Of a stretch of 64,000 nucleotides of DNA, positions 38,980 to 51,600 are shown piece after piece. Both the position numbers and the translations under genes were made by a program. The notes under the pieces were generated by a model that worked only from the letters and a program-made list of their open reading frames with translations, was not told where the DNA came from and did not search any database. Within the stretch, counting starts at the first letter, position 1, and every line of letters begins with the position of its first letter. The stretch comes from Triops longicaudatus (lineage: Eukaryota; Arthropoda; Branchiopoda; Notostraca; Triopsidae): positions 372,001-436,000 of the forward strand of contig JAGQDJ010000032.1 in assembly GCA_022885665.1 (NCBI GenBank), given 5' to 3'.

Positions 38980-39807
38980 AATTCAAGTGTATGTATTTAT
39001 TGTCTTATTATTGATATGTAGACAAATAGCTTGTACGACAGCACCCACTTTTACAGCTTGGCCACACCCCGACATCCACTTTACGCCGTTTCGTTGCAAA
39101 GCCCGGATAGTATTACAAGCTATAGTGTCAACAATATACCTATTGTCGGCTACCAACAAGGCTCCGAATCACAAGATTGAACCCATTGTAAAGATTCTGT
39201 TTCCTTTTCTTTCGGATAGCTAATGCTAGTCACAGTTAAATATGGTGAAAAGGTGTGTACCGAAGTTGCGTCCATCGAGAAACAGAAAAGAATGTTTCGC
39301 GTTTTTTCGATCTTTCTGAATTTTTATTTATTTACGCGGTTTACCATTCGAGACATATGGGAAATGTTAGACTAGAATACGCGGGACTGTGTTTGAATAA
39401 AAGAGATTAACCTTTGTCTTTGAAGTCTTAATTCAAACGCCAACTTTTGTAGTACTATACTGTGGTCCATAATTTGTCGAGGTTTATGAGCGACATCGAC
39501 GGTGCTTCGTAATTTTTATATTGGACTTGTATTTCTTTTCTTACTTGCCTTACTTACATTATTTAGATTAAAGTTTCTTAGACTAGAGTTTCTCAAGGCT
39601 TACTCACATTTTAGAATTTTTCCTTGGTTAAAGTTGTTTCTTAAACTTTTCAAAAGGATCTCGGTTGACGTATCAGCGGTGGAATGAAGCTGCCGAAGCT
39701 CCGCCCGTACATATTTCGTTCCAACACATAGCTTGTTTACATTTGCAAGCTGTGTCCGCCTCGTGTCGAGCGTAAATATTCAGAATTTATCCAAAGAAAT
39801 ACATAAT
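38980..39807 (+). other. TPRA1 3' UTR and EXOSC3 upstream region
   Basis: An 828-bp spacer between two genes on the same strand. An AATAAA at 39396-39401 probably ends the TPRA1 transcript. The rest should hold the EXOSC3 promoter and 5' UTR; I see no clear TATA box. Confidence 0.5.
39396..39401 (+). terminator. Likely TPRA1 polyadenylation signal
   Basis: AATAAA about 420 bp after the TPRA1 stop codon and before the EXOSC3 start. Assigned by position and motif only. Confidence 0.4.
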
Positions 39808-41124
39808 ATGGCGAAAGACTTAAAAGTTGTATTAGCCGGTGATGTTGTAAAACTCAATGAAGAAGACGAAGCGATTAAAAGTAAAATTGTGCTCGGTCCG
39901 GGCCTTCATTTAGTTCACAACGAGATAAAAACTTACCGCAGTGGTGTCTTGAAACGCAAAGAAAATCCTCTAACTTACTGGGTCGACTTCACCCAGAAAA
40001 AGGTATGTGCTCTTATTTACTTAAGAAAATATACAAGCTGCCTTCAGACGTTCTTCGAATTAAACCAATAATCTATCAGAGAATCGTTTCATAAAAAACT
40101 GTCGCAAGAAGGTGAAACTTTTTGGAGCGTTGAATGTTTAATCTAATTCGGGTTTTAACAGTATATTCCGGTAAGAGGGGAACGTGTTGTGGGCATTGTT
40201 ACAGCCAGAATGACCGACAGTTTCATCGTTGACATCGGAGCCAGTGAACGTGCGTCTCTGTCACACTTCGCGTTCGAAGGCGCAACGAAGAAAAACCGAC
40301 CCAATATACAAGTAAATTTTGTACATTTACCTGTCATACTGAATCTAATAGTTGTATAAGCCAGCCGCAAAATTACTTTATATATACTTTTTTAATCCGT
40401 TATTATCATACGAACACCTGTTATCTTTGCTGTCGGGATTGCGGTTTGGCACCACAATAACTTTTAAAGGCTCTCGTAGTTAACCTAACGTCTTTGTCAA
40501 ATAATATTGTACTTCTAAGCCCCGACACATAGTATTTTAAAAAAAATATTTAAAAATACCATACTTCGTATTTTGTCACATTGTAAATCTGGAAGTGTAA
40601 TATTACTGAATTTGTCTGTAGCAAAAAGGCTGAAATTTCACTGTTTATCGTCTCGTAAAAGGTACTTTGTGACCGTTATGATTAACTTTCTCATAGATTG
40701 GTGATGTCGTCTACTGTCAGTTGTTAACTGCAAGCAAAGATATGGAACCAGAAGTTGTTTGTGTTGATTCCTATGGGAAAAGCCATGGATTGGGATTGTT
40801 GCCCACCAACGGATTTCTTTTTACTGTACAAATCCACGTAGCCCGAAAGTAATTGTGGCATCCTCCTTTTTTTAATACAAACTTTGCTTATTGTAATGTG
40901 CGCTTTGCTTTAGGATTTTGCATCCCGATTGTAATTTATTCAAGAGTTTAGGATCCGGAATTCCTTTCGAAAGCGCGGTTGGCTTGAATGGAAGAATATG
41001 GGTAAAAGCGAAAACCATTAGCAACACTATTAACGTAGCGAATGCCATTAGCTTATGCGAACATATGACAAATGCAGAAATCGAAACAATGTGTTCGAAA
41101 TTGTTCCAAGTTTCACGACCTTGA
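39808..41124 (+). CDS. EXOSC3: Exosome complex component Rrp40
   Basis: Cap subunit of the RNA exosome, the 3'-5' RNA processing and decay complex of nucleus and cytoplasm. Exons: 39808-40002, 40162-40311, 40697-40848, 40914-41124 (708 nt, 235 residues, phases consistent). In order: an N-terminal beta domain with GPGL and YWVDFTQKKYIPVRGE; an S1-type RNA-binding domain (VGIVTARMTDSFIVDIG, FEGATKKNRPNIQIGDVVY, DMEPEVVCVDS); and a C-terminal KH domain with GLNGRIWVKA and a closing CEHMTNAEIE. Length is close to the animal family. An in-frame ATG at 39733 would add 25 residues, but the 39808 start matches where the conserved part begins. Confidence 0.96.
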
Positions 41125-42409
41125 CCTTGAAAAATATATTTTTTCTTGCTTTCCCAATGACCGATCTTTATTAATTTCACTTAGTTAATTGCAACTTAAG
41201 AAACCGTGTAGCTTCAGCGGACTTACCTGATTTATTTAAATTGGCAAATTCATTCAGACATTCGTACTGCGGCAAGAAAAACAAAACCCCAATAGAGAAA
41301 TGAAAAGGACATTATAATAAAAGCATAACGTATAACAGACATGCAATAGTTTTTCGAAAGTTCTTCATTTATATATTAGTTATAGCCTATTCCACTTCGT
41401 TATTGTCCTTGCGATTTAGTGTAAAAGTCTACTATTAAAAGACTAAAATTTAATACTCGCAAAAAATTGTATAACCAGTTTTCAGTTAACTACTTCTTTA
41501 TACTTCCTGAACCAAAAGAATTCTTCAAAGCTTAAGGAGGACTGATATTTTTTTTCTTTAAGAATAAGACGAATTAATCCTTCTTAGTAGTCCTATTCAG
41601 AAAATGCAGAAAAGGAATGTTTGAAGCATGTCAAACAAACCGGGTGATAGGTTTTATGTCATCCACCAGATGGTATGTGTGTGCAGTTTATTGGGGGAAA
41701 TAGTTCATGCCTATTCCCTGACGCAGGTGTACTGGTATATTTGGTTTTCGAAAGTGTAGTTTAAATTAGTTAGCCTGCCACTTCCCGAAAGCTTTTCTGA
41801 TTTTGGAGATACTGAAAGGTAAGAAATGCATTCTTTACTCATACCCTGCAGCATTGAACTAAATTGTACATATTTTGTCCGGAAACCCTTGCTACACTTT
41901 AATAGCTGATTGAATATTTTTGGCGCGCTTTGTGAACAGCATACCTGTCGTTTTATCTTATTTTAGTTTCGTAAACAGCTGCTAAGGCTTCAATGTAACC
42001 TACAAACGGAGTATATGGTTGCCTATATAGCGTCAGAATGGAATTGTTTCATAAGGTTGATTACGGTTCATGAAAGTAGGCACAGGGAATGTGGAATACT
42101 CCATTTGCTAATACCCACATTTTACCTATCGAGTGCTATCGTCGTGAGTAGGAAACAATTATAAACATAGCTCTAGTTTCGAGATTTTTCATAATGGATT
42201 CATAAAAGGTACTAGCAATTTATCTAGTCAAATGCATTAATTCAAAATTAACGGTTTTATTTGACTCTCGATTATTGGCTTTTTAAAAGAAAATTGAAAG
42301 AAACTACTGAACAGCAAGTACATGACACATTAAATTAATTCTAAAAAGAAGCGACGTAGCGAAACGACATATTTTTTTCATTATAACACAAGCTGCAGAA
42401 TTAACTAAT
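41125..42409. other. Convergent intergenic region
   Basis: A 1.3-kb AT-rich spacer between the 3' ends of EXOSC3 (plus) and the BTB gene (minus). It contains candidate poly(A) signals for each: AATAAA at 41316-41321 on plus, and its complement TTTATT at 42256-42261 for the minus gene. No gene seen. Confidence 0.5.
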
Positions 42410-43686
42410 TTAGACAACATCCTCGACTGAAGACTGGCCAGTATTAGAGAGTCCAGGTATATCAAGATTTTGTTCATCAAGGTTGCGTTCATCAAGGTTT
42501 ACTATGGTATTTTCGCGGTGCCTGTGTCCCAAATGGATCTTTAAGCCTTTACGCGAGTAAGTTCTATAACTGCAATAACGACAGTGTATATTGGCCGTGA
42601 GACTTTTGGAAGAGAACTTCCGATCAATGGCAACGTTCAGCTTCGAATGCTTGCATTGAGAAGTCCGCATGTGATAATAAAACGAGGACTTGCTGTAAAA
42701 CTTTTGCGGGCAATTAGGGCAAGCTATGTTCAACTCAGTCCCTGCTTTGACTCCGCCTCTCCATCTTTTACACGCTCTGTAGTGTTTCGCAAGACTTTCT
42801 GGTGTTGGAAAGACGCGCTGGCACAAATGACACGTTTCTTCTGACGCTGCAACTAAAACACCAAAATATTTGTCATTAAAAAAAAAAACAAAGTATTACA
42901 ATGTTGTTATCTTTTGCTTCTTGTGGTCAAGTAGCTAACTCAGACTTTTATTACTTTTGAGGAGAACTTTAAGTTATGGATATTTTTTAAAATGCTAAAA
43001 ATATGGAAAGATAATGCTTACGGCCTTGTCCATTATCTGAATAAGTTCCGTTGCACTCCTCTGGAGGAAATATCTCTCCGTTGTCCTCTTGCAAAGTTAG
43101 CTCTGCTAAGGACGACACGTTCTCAATAATAGGGGTTGATCTTTCGTTCAAATAAGCCTCTTCACGCCCGTCATTCGAATTGACAACTGCTGTAGATTCA
43201 TCCGGTTCAGGTGAATGTGGATGCTGAGACGAATTGGGGTTGGAAACATTGGCGTTTGTAGAGACAGGAACGTAAGTCTGGTGCTGGGCTTGGTTGGGGT
43301 TAATAAGTCCGAATTCATTGGCCATGTTTACGAAGTTATTCATTTTTGACTGGGGAATGGTCACCTGACCATTGTAAATGAACTGGATCATGTATTCCAA
43401 ATACTCAAATTCCACATTCGGGAGCATGATATAAACATCTTTAGTGGAATCCTTTGGCAAGTGTCTCTGTAGGAAACAAATTAATCTTGAATCACAAAAA
43501 TTCAAACTGACACTGAGATATCTTTCGGTAGCTTACGCAGAAATACGTGCTGGCAGCACGAATTATCAGCCGATGCGCGCGAATCTCACGGTTTTGAGCT
43601 ACCAAAGTGACGTCTAAGCCGGATTCTTGTTCCCATAACTTGTGAATGTTAGTTAAAACCGTTTCGGCGTGATTTGAAGACGACAT
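42410..43686 (-). CDS. BTB/POZ domain zinc-finger protein
   Basis: A probable transcription regulator of the BTB-ZF class. Exons in transcription order: 43686-43537, 43466-43022, 42852-42410 (1038 nt, 345 residues, phases consistent). Residues 1 to about 110 form a BTB/POZ dimerisation domain (LDVTLVAQNREIRAHRLIIRAAS, with the core split by intron 1, then EYMIQFIYNGQVTIPQ). A Ser/Glu/Asn-rich acidic linker follows. The last exon has a degenerate finger CHLCQRVF...H...C, then CPNCPQKF...H, and a C2H2 finger CRYCSYRT...HLGHRH. A short tail has a 5-residue repeat (NLDER, NLDEQ, NLD) from a small DNA repeat near 42472-42500. The initiator at 43686 lies just before the BTB fold; an upstream in-frame ATG would lengthen it. 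The orthologue cannot be named. Confidence 0.9.
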
Positions 43687-44806
43687 TCGATATTTAGTCT
43701 CTTCCGTTTGACGAGGCCCCGCCAGGAAATGTTTACCAACTAAATGAACGTCACTTACTGAAAACAACTGTTATGTTTTTTTCATGAAAATTACTTGCAG
43801 AGCCCCATATTAGTTCGCTTTCTTTAACACGAGCTTCCATTCTTAGGAGAGTCGGTAGAAATGTTTCACAGTGCTCGCTGAAAGTCAGTTGTCACGACTG
43901 GGTTTGATATTTATGGCAAGTGGATACAATAGTCTGTTCTAATGTATATTAGCCTGTTCGTTGCTAAGCAGGATTTGTTTGTGACCGTTTCCCCAAATGA
44001 CAAACTAGCGTTGTCAACAAATTGAACAGTGCGGAATAAAACCTGAACAAGAAGGAAACATGCAAAATGTTTGGTTTATGAGATGGACTGATTTTGTACG
44101 ATAGTGAACGCCATCTGCGTTATATAACTCGCAGTAGCGAAGGATTTGTCATTTCGAAGCAAAAGCGCGAGGCGGGGGGCAAGTAGTTCATATACTTTTG
44201 GGTACATTACAGCAGAAACTGGCATAAACAGTTTTAGATACCATATTGATTGAAAACTCGGTGTTGTCACGGTACAAGCCGCGTATGATTGCATTAATCG
44301 CTACATATTTATATAATTTATCACAATTTACGATGGAAAATGACGCTTACGTTGTGGCATGACCGTTGTCTAGTTTTGTAAAGCATTTAACTAGCAAAGA
44401 GAATTTTTATTCATAATATAAGTTGTACAGGTAGCGAATAGTGAGCACGGAAGACCAGATAAATGAAAACTGGCCGCTTAAACTCGAAACAGCATCGACG
44501 TTTTGGCCATCCAAGGTTTAGTCACCAAACCTTCATTAAGGTTGCAAATAACTAATGAATCAACAATACATTTAAGATTACAAATATGTTGCTCACTTCG
44601 AGCAGTTGATAGTGCAATACTGATTCAATCATTTTGCCGTTGTATTCGGATATTACTCGCCAAATGATAACTGGCTGTAAATGCTTTGACCCGGAACAAT
44701 GCCGCAGAGATAAATAACGAACTCCCAGAAACTCTCAAAAGATTTACTTCGATGTTTGCTATTATGTTTTATGGAGACCTTACGCCTTATGTTGAACAAT
44801 AAATTG

Positions 44807-44825
44807 TAATAATAATAATAATGAT

Positions 44826-44885
<60 letters not shown>
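44807..44885 (+). repeat. AAT trinucleotide microsatellite
   Basis: About 79 bp of TAA/AAT repeats interrupted once by ATGATATT. A likely polymorphic locus. Confidence 0.9.
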
Positions 44886-44886
<1 letters not shown>

Positions 44887-45463
44887 GCGTGCTGGCACTT
44901 GTGTTAATCTTGTGTTAATCTATGGTTCAAAATTCGGTTTTCGAAGTAAGACTTGGTAAAGCACCTACTCAAATTAAGTTACCTTATAAGTTGTTTCAGA
45001 GGCGTTGAAACCGGTGGAAACGAGGAGTGCAGTTCAGTCGGGTACATCAGCTTAATAAAAATTAAGCTTCGCCCCTTTTCGTTGTCCGCAGCAGATGTAA
45101 AGGAAAATTTTTTCTAATTAATTTTCGTCGGAACGTTGGAACTGTTCCGTATCTTTCAGAATAGTTCTCTATTTCGCATTCGAGGTTTCTATATACTGTA
45201 CGCGGAATATATTCCACGCGAATACGGAGATTTGATTCTGATAAACGAATGAAGGGAACGCGAGAGCATTCAACACGCCGGATCAAACATGGTTCGCCCG
45301 GCCATGCTAAATATCGAGCCGTTCATGTGTCGGTCTTTTCGTACTTTGGTAACGTTTATTTGTAGAATACCTGCAAAACTCGTTAGAACGTCAATATTAA
45401 GAAGAACATGTACCGAAAACCGCGAAGTGTAACAATTTTGAATAACTACTTCAGATTATATTC

Positions 45464-45469
45464 TTTATT
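45464..45469 (-). terminator. Likely polyadenylation signal of the DOMON gene
   Basis: AATAAA on the minus strand about 150 bp after the stop codon of the DOMON gene. Assigned by motif and position. Confidence 0.4.
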
Positions 45470-45618
45470 TATTGGCATCTGCATATACAAAATTACGGCA
45501 TTGGAATTATCTGTAGAGTTTTGTACAAAAACTGGGTCTCACGTACTCAAAAATTCGTTTAAATATTATCCCTTCGAAAATGAGTACCATGAAGAACATG
45601 TACACACTTGCTTGCTAC

Positions 45619-48600
45619 CTATGATCGATGATGACGGTTATTCGAAATGGTTTCTTCTTCCGGCAATTCCTCTGCTGCAAAAGAACGACGTTGGGAGGGC
45701 ATAAAATAGAAATCCGGCTGAGCAGCCATGATAGGTAGCGTGCCCATAGAAGACCGGTACGAAGGAGGTGGGCCTCGGACGGAAAGGGGCTGGTTCGTTC
45801 GTGGTAGCGAGTAGGTCGGGAAGTGTTTAATCCCAGGGCCTTGTTTGGCAGAACTAGAGGGCGTTTGGTTGCGATTTAGAGAGCGGACGCCATTGCTGTA
45901 ATAATCTGGACGACTGCTAGCGTAATTGCTGTAATGTAGTTGTCTCACGCTACCGTTGAGAACGCGTTCTGGAGTCTCGATGGCGCGCTTGGTCTGCGTT
46001 TCGCGGGGTGGGAGCTTCATGTTGTTGCTCGTTGAGAAGGTGTCGTAAGCGTAATTGTTTTGGCCCATCATTGGGTAATTGTTCCAAAGTGGACTGCCAA
46101 TCAACTGCTCCTAGCATATCGGACAAAAAAGTAATATTTTAAATCAATCCGCTTCATGAACACATTAGTGTCGTAAGATACTTTCGTTAAAAGATACGAG
46201 TGATAGGTAAATTGTATTACAAGACTATTATATTATCTGTAAGACAACTATATATATATATATCTATATCTATATCTATATCTATCTATATATATATATG
46301 TTATAGAGTTTATCTTTGTTCGTGTAGTTGAACCGATATCGATTATATTCGTACTGCATAGGTTGAATATTTGTTTGAAAACGGAAACTTATATGAAAAA
46401 TATATTAGGTGCCGAGTGAGTTCTTTAGGATCATAAATGTGATCTTACAATCGTGTAGTAGTTTTATGGTCTGAGCCTCGAAAATTAAAAGATTTTTACT
46501 TTTTGAATAGATGAGGCACGAGGTCGGGACTTGACGATTGTGATTGTAGCTTGCATAATCGCGATAACCAGTAGGGCAATGAGACATCCAATGACGCAGT
46601 ACAAGGTTGTCCTGCCGTTCGTTGACGTCCATAAAGAACGTGGACCATAATTGTCATTCTCCGTCACTTTGAAAGCTTCAAGGAGCAAAGAACGAAAAAG
46701 CGAACAAGAGCCAAATCAGTCATAAGCAAAAGACGAGGTATATTTCACGCGAAAAGCAAAGAAAGCAGAAGTTTATTTGATTTATATACCAGATCGAACT
46801 TGCAAGGGCTCGAAAACTAAGTAACTAGGATCCACAGGAATATTCCCTAGTCTCCCGCTAGCTAATGCTTGCTCGAGGAGATGGTGCACTAATTCCTCGC
46901 GATTCTCGAACTCGGGCGGTGGCATTTCTTCCATAGACACTTCCGGATTGGTGGTGGCAAGCCCGTCTTCACTGATATCAATACCGTCACCAACGTCCGT
47001 GGGAGGTGGAAGCAGGCTTAGTGGCGCTTCTTCAAAGTCTTGGAGATCGAACCGGAGTTCCAAGTTTGCCACCAAGTGGCCAGACGGGTCACTTGTAAAG
47101 TACTTCACTTGAACTTCTTCGAATCCAGGCGCGTCTTCCATAGCTTTGTCTAAATCTGGCACTAAACGGTCCGCCAAATCATTGAACTCGGGCGTGCCCA
47201 CTAGAGGGATTTCAAAGTGTTTAGCCACGCCTACGAGCTTGATTTCTGCGTTGAAGAACAACTTCTCGCGCACGGGTTTGCGGAAGGTCAAACCTGGTTG
47301 CGAGGGATCCAAGGAAGTAGGAGGAGCGTCTTTTGGACAAGCACGGATACAAATGCGGTTATCAGACCATAGAGGCGTAGAAAAGTGTTTGCCCACTTTT
47401 TTGCTAACACGATGGTAAGTGCCGCCACTAACGGGAAACTTGAAGTAATAACAGCGATCCTCCAGGAATTGCATATCCTACGGTGACAGTCGAAAGTAAG
47501 GCGTATAATCGATATAGCATAAAATTATAGAGTGTGTAGGAATGAAACCAAAGCTTTTTCATGAAAACGGAACTAAAGGGCAGATAAAACGGCTTGACAA
47601 TAATGTAAGAAAATTTTACTTTGGGGTCTTTGGTGACACGTTTTCGGTTGAAACTTAGAGTCGTCCGGCCATTTGATTGGGTTCCAGTAATATTGCTAAT
47701 ATCTTGTCTCTCATCCAAAAGCACGTTGTATCCTACAGCGAACATGTCTCCCGCCCACACGCGGCCACTTGATTCCACCCAACCCACAATGGCATCTGTT
47801 TGTGGCTGCATTGACAAAATAAAACATTTGACTTTAGCGGAAACTTGGAAGAAACTTAGGGTTTAATTGTTACCATCTAAAATTGCTTTTTCTAAAATTG
47901 CGTGAATATTACAGAATTTACGAAACAATTATTTACTTGAATTTGACGTAATTTTTGAGGCTTATATTGTTAAGTAAGAAAATCCGAAAGGTAACATACC
48001 ATTTCGGTTGAATCAGAGAAGCCGATGCCTATCCAGTGATTCGTGTAGTTGACCGTAATAGTGAAATGCACTTCGTCTGTTTTTTCGCCCAAGTAATCCC
48101 ATTTAGCGTAATAGGAACAATCGTTGTTCGAAGGAGTGCAACTGTAGGGGAATTTCCATTCACCGCCACACAAGGGGCTTTCCCATTCTTTCGCTTTCAA
48201 ATTCGAGGATTGTTTCCCACTACCGCCGGTTTCTTGCTGTACAGCAGACACAGTTTCCTTCGTTTCATTACGTTCTGGAGATTTAGGGGGGAAAGTAAGA
48301 TAAAAAAAATCATTAGTTACAATATAAGCTTGTTAGGAAATTTTACGCTCACAAATCTTACCGAAGAAGTTGATAATTTGCGTTCCACGTTGATTGATGA
48401 ATCCATGGTACTTCAAAATGTCCGACTTGTAAAAATCATTCGCTGATTTTTGGTCACCATCCACCGCAGATGAAGCTGAATGGCTAACTTGACCTGGTTC
48501 TTGACCTTTGGCCCAGAGCAAGGCCATTGGCTCTTGGACTATAGCGTGATCAGTGACATCGCCGGCTGCAACGATAATTAAACAAAATAAGAAAAATGAT

Positions 48601-51600
48601 AGTAATTAATAAATGAAATAAAATCAATTAGAATTATCGAATGGCTAATGTACAGCAAACTTGGATGCAGGGAAATTGTCAAGCTTTGAGTTTGTGTGGG
48701 TTAATTTGTGCGATATTCAGCGGCTTTTAGGACTTACAGTGTTATTATCAATGTATATTATCAATATTATTGTGATGAAGAATAGCTTGTGACTTACTGT
48801 CGACTTTGCGGCGGAAAATGACAACAGTTTTGCCATCGATTTCGAAAGCTGCAGCACCCAAAATGTCATCTTTCCCGCCATAGAAAGTGTCCGGTCGTGG
48901 CGTAGATCTATTCGTTGTAAAAATCAGCGAAAGTAGATACTAGGTGTGCATGATATGGGCGTGCAATTACCAAAAAGTGAATATTAAATTAGTGTGTGAA
49001 ACTATAGCGAATAAAGGCGCTACGAGGTAATTAAATCTAAGAAGCAAGAAATCTGAAACCGAAAGTTAATTTGTAATAGCACTACTATCTAAAACAAAGT
49101 GAAATATATTATAAATGTTCATCCAGGGAAATTTCTGAAATTGAAATTAAGGAAGTACATAGTGAAAGTAAATCCTACCTGTCACGCGTATAGTGATCGC
49201 TTACGCGGCCCAAATTACCTTTGGCCATACCGATTACCATGTCTGCACAATCCATTGGGTGCATTGGACCAGTCGGAGCCCAGTCCTTACCTATACGTAA
49301 CGAAAGCACAAAGAGATCACTCTTTATTACAGACGTTTTACTATTTGTAATTAAAACAATAAATGGCTTTACTTGGGATAACTGGACTGGGTACTGTCTC
49401 GGTTACTTTTTCAGGTACCAGAACATTCTCCGGCTCGGTGGTCGATGTCGTCGAAAGCGTTTGAGGTGTTGTTTCGGGCATGTTAGGACTTTGTGTCGAG
49501 GAAGTCGTTTGTGGCATCTCTGATTGTACATCTTGCGTATTACGAAGTACCGGCGCTACGGGAGATGGTTGTCCATCGAGAATGGGAATCCATCCATCAG
49601 AACCCTCCAGCTTGCTGAGGGCGAAATGGGCGTGTCCGTGTGTGTCATTCAAGCCGCCTGTTTCTAGTTATTATAATATATCTTATTAGAAGTCAGGTAA
49701 AATTCATTTGAATAATAGTATACTTTCACTTGAACTTTGTTTACTTCATCGATTTAAAAAACATTATCTTTTAAATTAAAAAAACACTGAACTTTATTTT
49801 TTATTTATATTTTTTTAAGTGAGATGCAAAATACCTCGTTTGGGGCGTGGCTTGTAAGGGATCGGAGCTAGAAGGATACTTCCGTCCACTAGGTCCGGTA
49901 ATTCGATAGGTTGAGCTGATCCTTTGTTGTTTACTTCTGGTAACAGAGCTGGCTCGGTGTTCAGTTCAGTTTCGGACACAGGTTCCTCCGGTACTGGAGT
50001 TACGTCAGCTTTTGTTGTCGTACTCGTGCTTGTGCTAGTTACGCGTGACTGGAGACGAGCTCTCAAGCTTTCCAAAGGATTTGCCTTTTTCTGTGCCGGC
50101 GTTTCGGGAACCACTTCTGAAGTAACAGCTGTTTCAGCGCTAGGGTTTGGTTCTTGAGAAGCAATTGGTGCTGATGGTAGACGAGGCGGCACTGCTGCAC
50201 TCCTATTTTGCGGCACTTCTACCATTTGCGGGAAAGATCGGCAAGTGTCGTTTATGCCAGTAGGTTTCCAGCCGATTCCAAGCCATGTGGTACTGTTCGC
50301 CACGAGAACGATTTCCAGTTCGGTTTTGTCCCGAATCAGTCGCCAGTACAGGCTGTAATCCTGTGACAACTCTCTGTGCTGGTACAGCGAATACTCGATG
50401 TTAGTACTTTTGTACCCCGACTCTGAAACAAACATGGAAAAATTAGACATAAATTTCAGTGAATAAAAGTATACAAATAAATAAGTTAGTTATATTTAGT
50501 TAAATCCATTAAAATTTCAATGCAGTATGATGTTAGATTTTAAAATGGAAAATAAAATGTTATGTCGTAATTTTACAACAAGCAAATGAGCAGTAATATA
50601 ATATAAGTAGTAAATATAAATGGTAAATTATTCAGTTCATTTTTTTAATAAGAAGTCATACTGTTTGACTAAATAAAGAAATAGCTTGAAATAAATAGTC
50701 ATAAATAAATAAAAGTTTCTTCGATTTTCTTACGTTTGGCACATCTGGGTCCGAAGAATCCCAGTTGGCAATAGCATTGTTTCCGGGGATATCCGCGTTG
50801 GTCAGTGTCGATACATCGTCCTTGAACTCCGCAATCCTTGTCTTCTTCGCATTCATCTTGGAATTCACACCGTGTGCCATGGAAGCCTGGATTACACCGA
50901 CAACGGCCCACTACGTTACGGCCATGACCCATACAATCTTCGTGGTACTCGGGGCCTTGAATGTTCAGTGAAAAACGAAAGTGTTGGTATGTTCAATCAC
51001 AGAACGTATGTTAACACATAACCATAGGAAGCAACTGATCAGAAAAGACAAAAGTTGTGGCATAGAAAATTGAATTTTTTTGTTTACGTGGGACGATGTC
51101 GACATCTGCGCAGCTGAAAACTTCAAAGCCTTTCTCCCGAACGTCCCAGATAATACGTATAGTACAATCTTTACAGTACAAATCACTTGGCAAGTGCAAC
51201 GGGTGTTGAATTGACCTAGAAAAAAAAAATAACGGCATTCACATATGCGCTGACGTCACAAGGTTATCTTGATTTTTGAGGTTCTTGTTGCGAAGGTATT
51301 GGCTATTATAATAGCAAAGAAGACGGTGGTACAACCAAGCACTTACAGTGGGTCCTTGTCAATGGCGTGCGCTGGTGGTGTAAGATTGAGAAGGACACGC
51401 TCAGACGGATCAAGTAGCTCTAACCGGTAACCTCCCTTGGAACAAAACAAAGAAAGGTATTTCAAGTAACTTTTCTGAGAAGGAAATGCTCCCAAGGAAG
51501 GGAAGTAAGGATTAATACTTGTATTTACCAAATGGGGATAGGGCATGTCCCACGTTATATTGAAAGTAGAACCTGAGAGCAACGAGGTACGAGTGTCACC

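Larger units (their letters stand above)
43687..45618. other. Intergenic region between BTB and DOMON genes
   Basis: A 1.9-kb spacer containing the upstream region of the BTB gene, an AAT microsatellite (44807-44885) and the 3' flank of the DOMON gene, with TTTATT (minus-strand AATAAA) at 45464-45469. ORFs at 45062-45286 (minus) and 45408-45704 (plus) show no domain, and the second overlaps real minus-strand coding sequence. Confidence 0.5.

Noticed and set aside
45408..45704. Plus-strand ORF of 98 codons
   Set aside because: Its 3' part is antisense to the last exon of the DOMON gene and it has no domain; the minus strand explains the openness.
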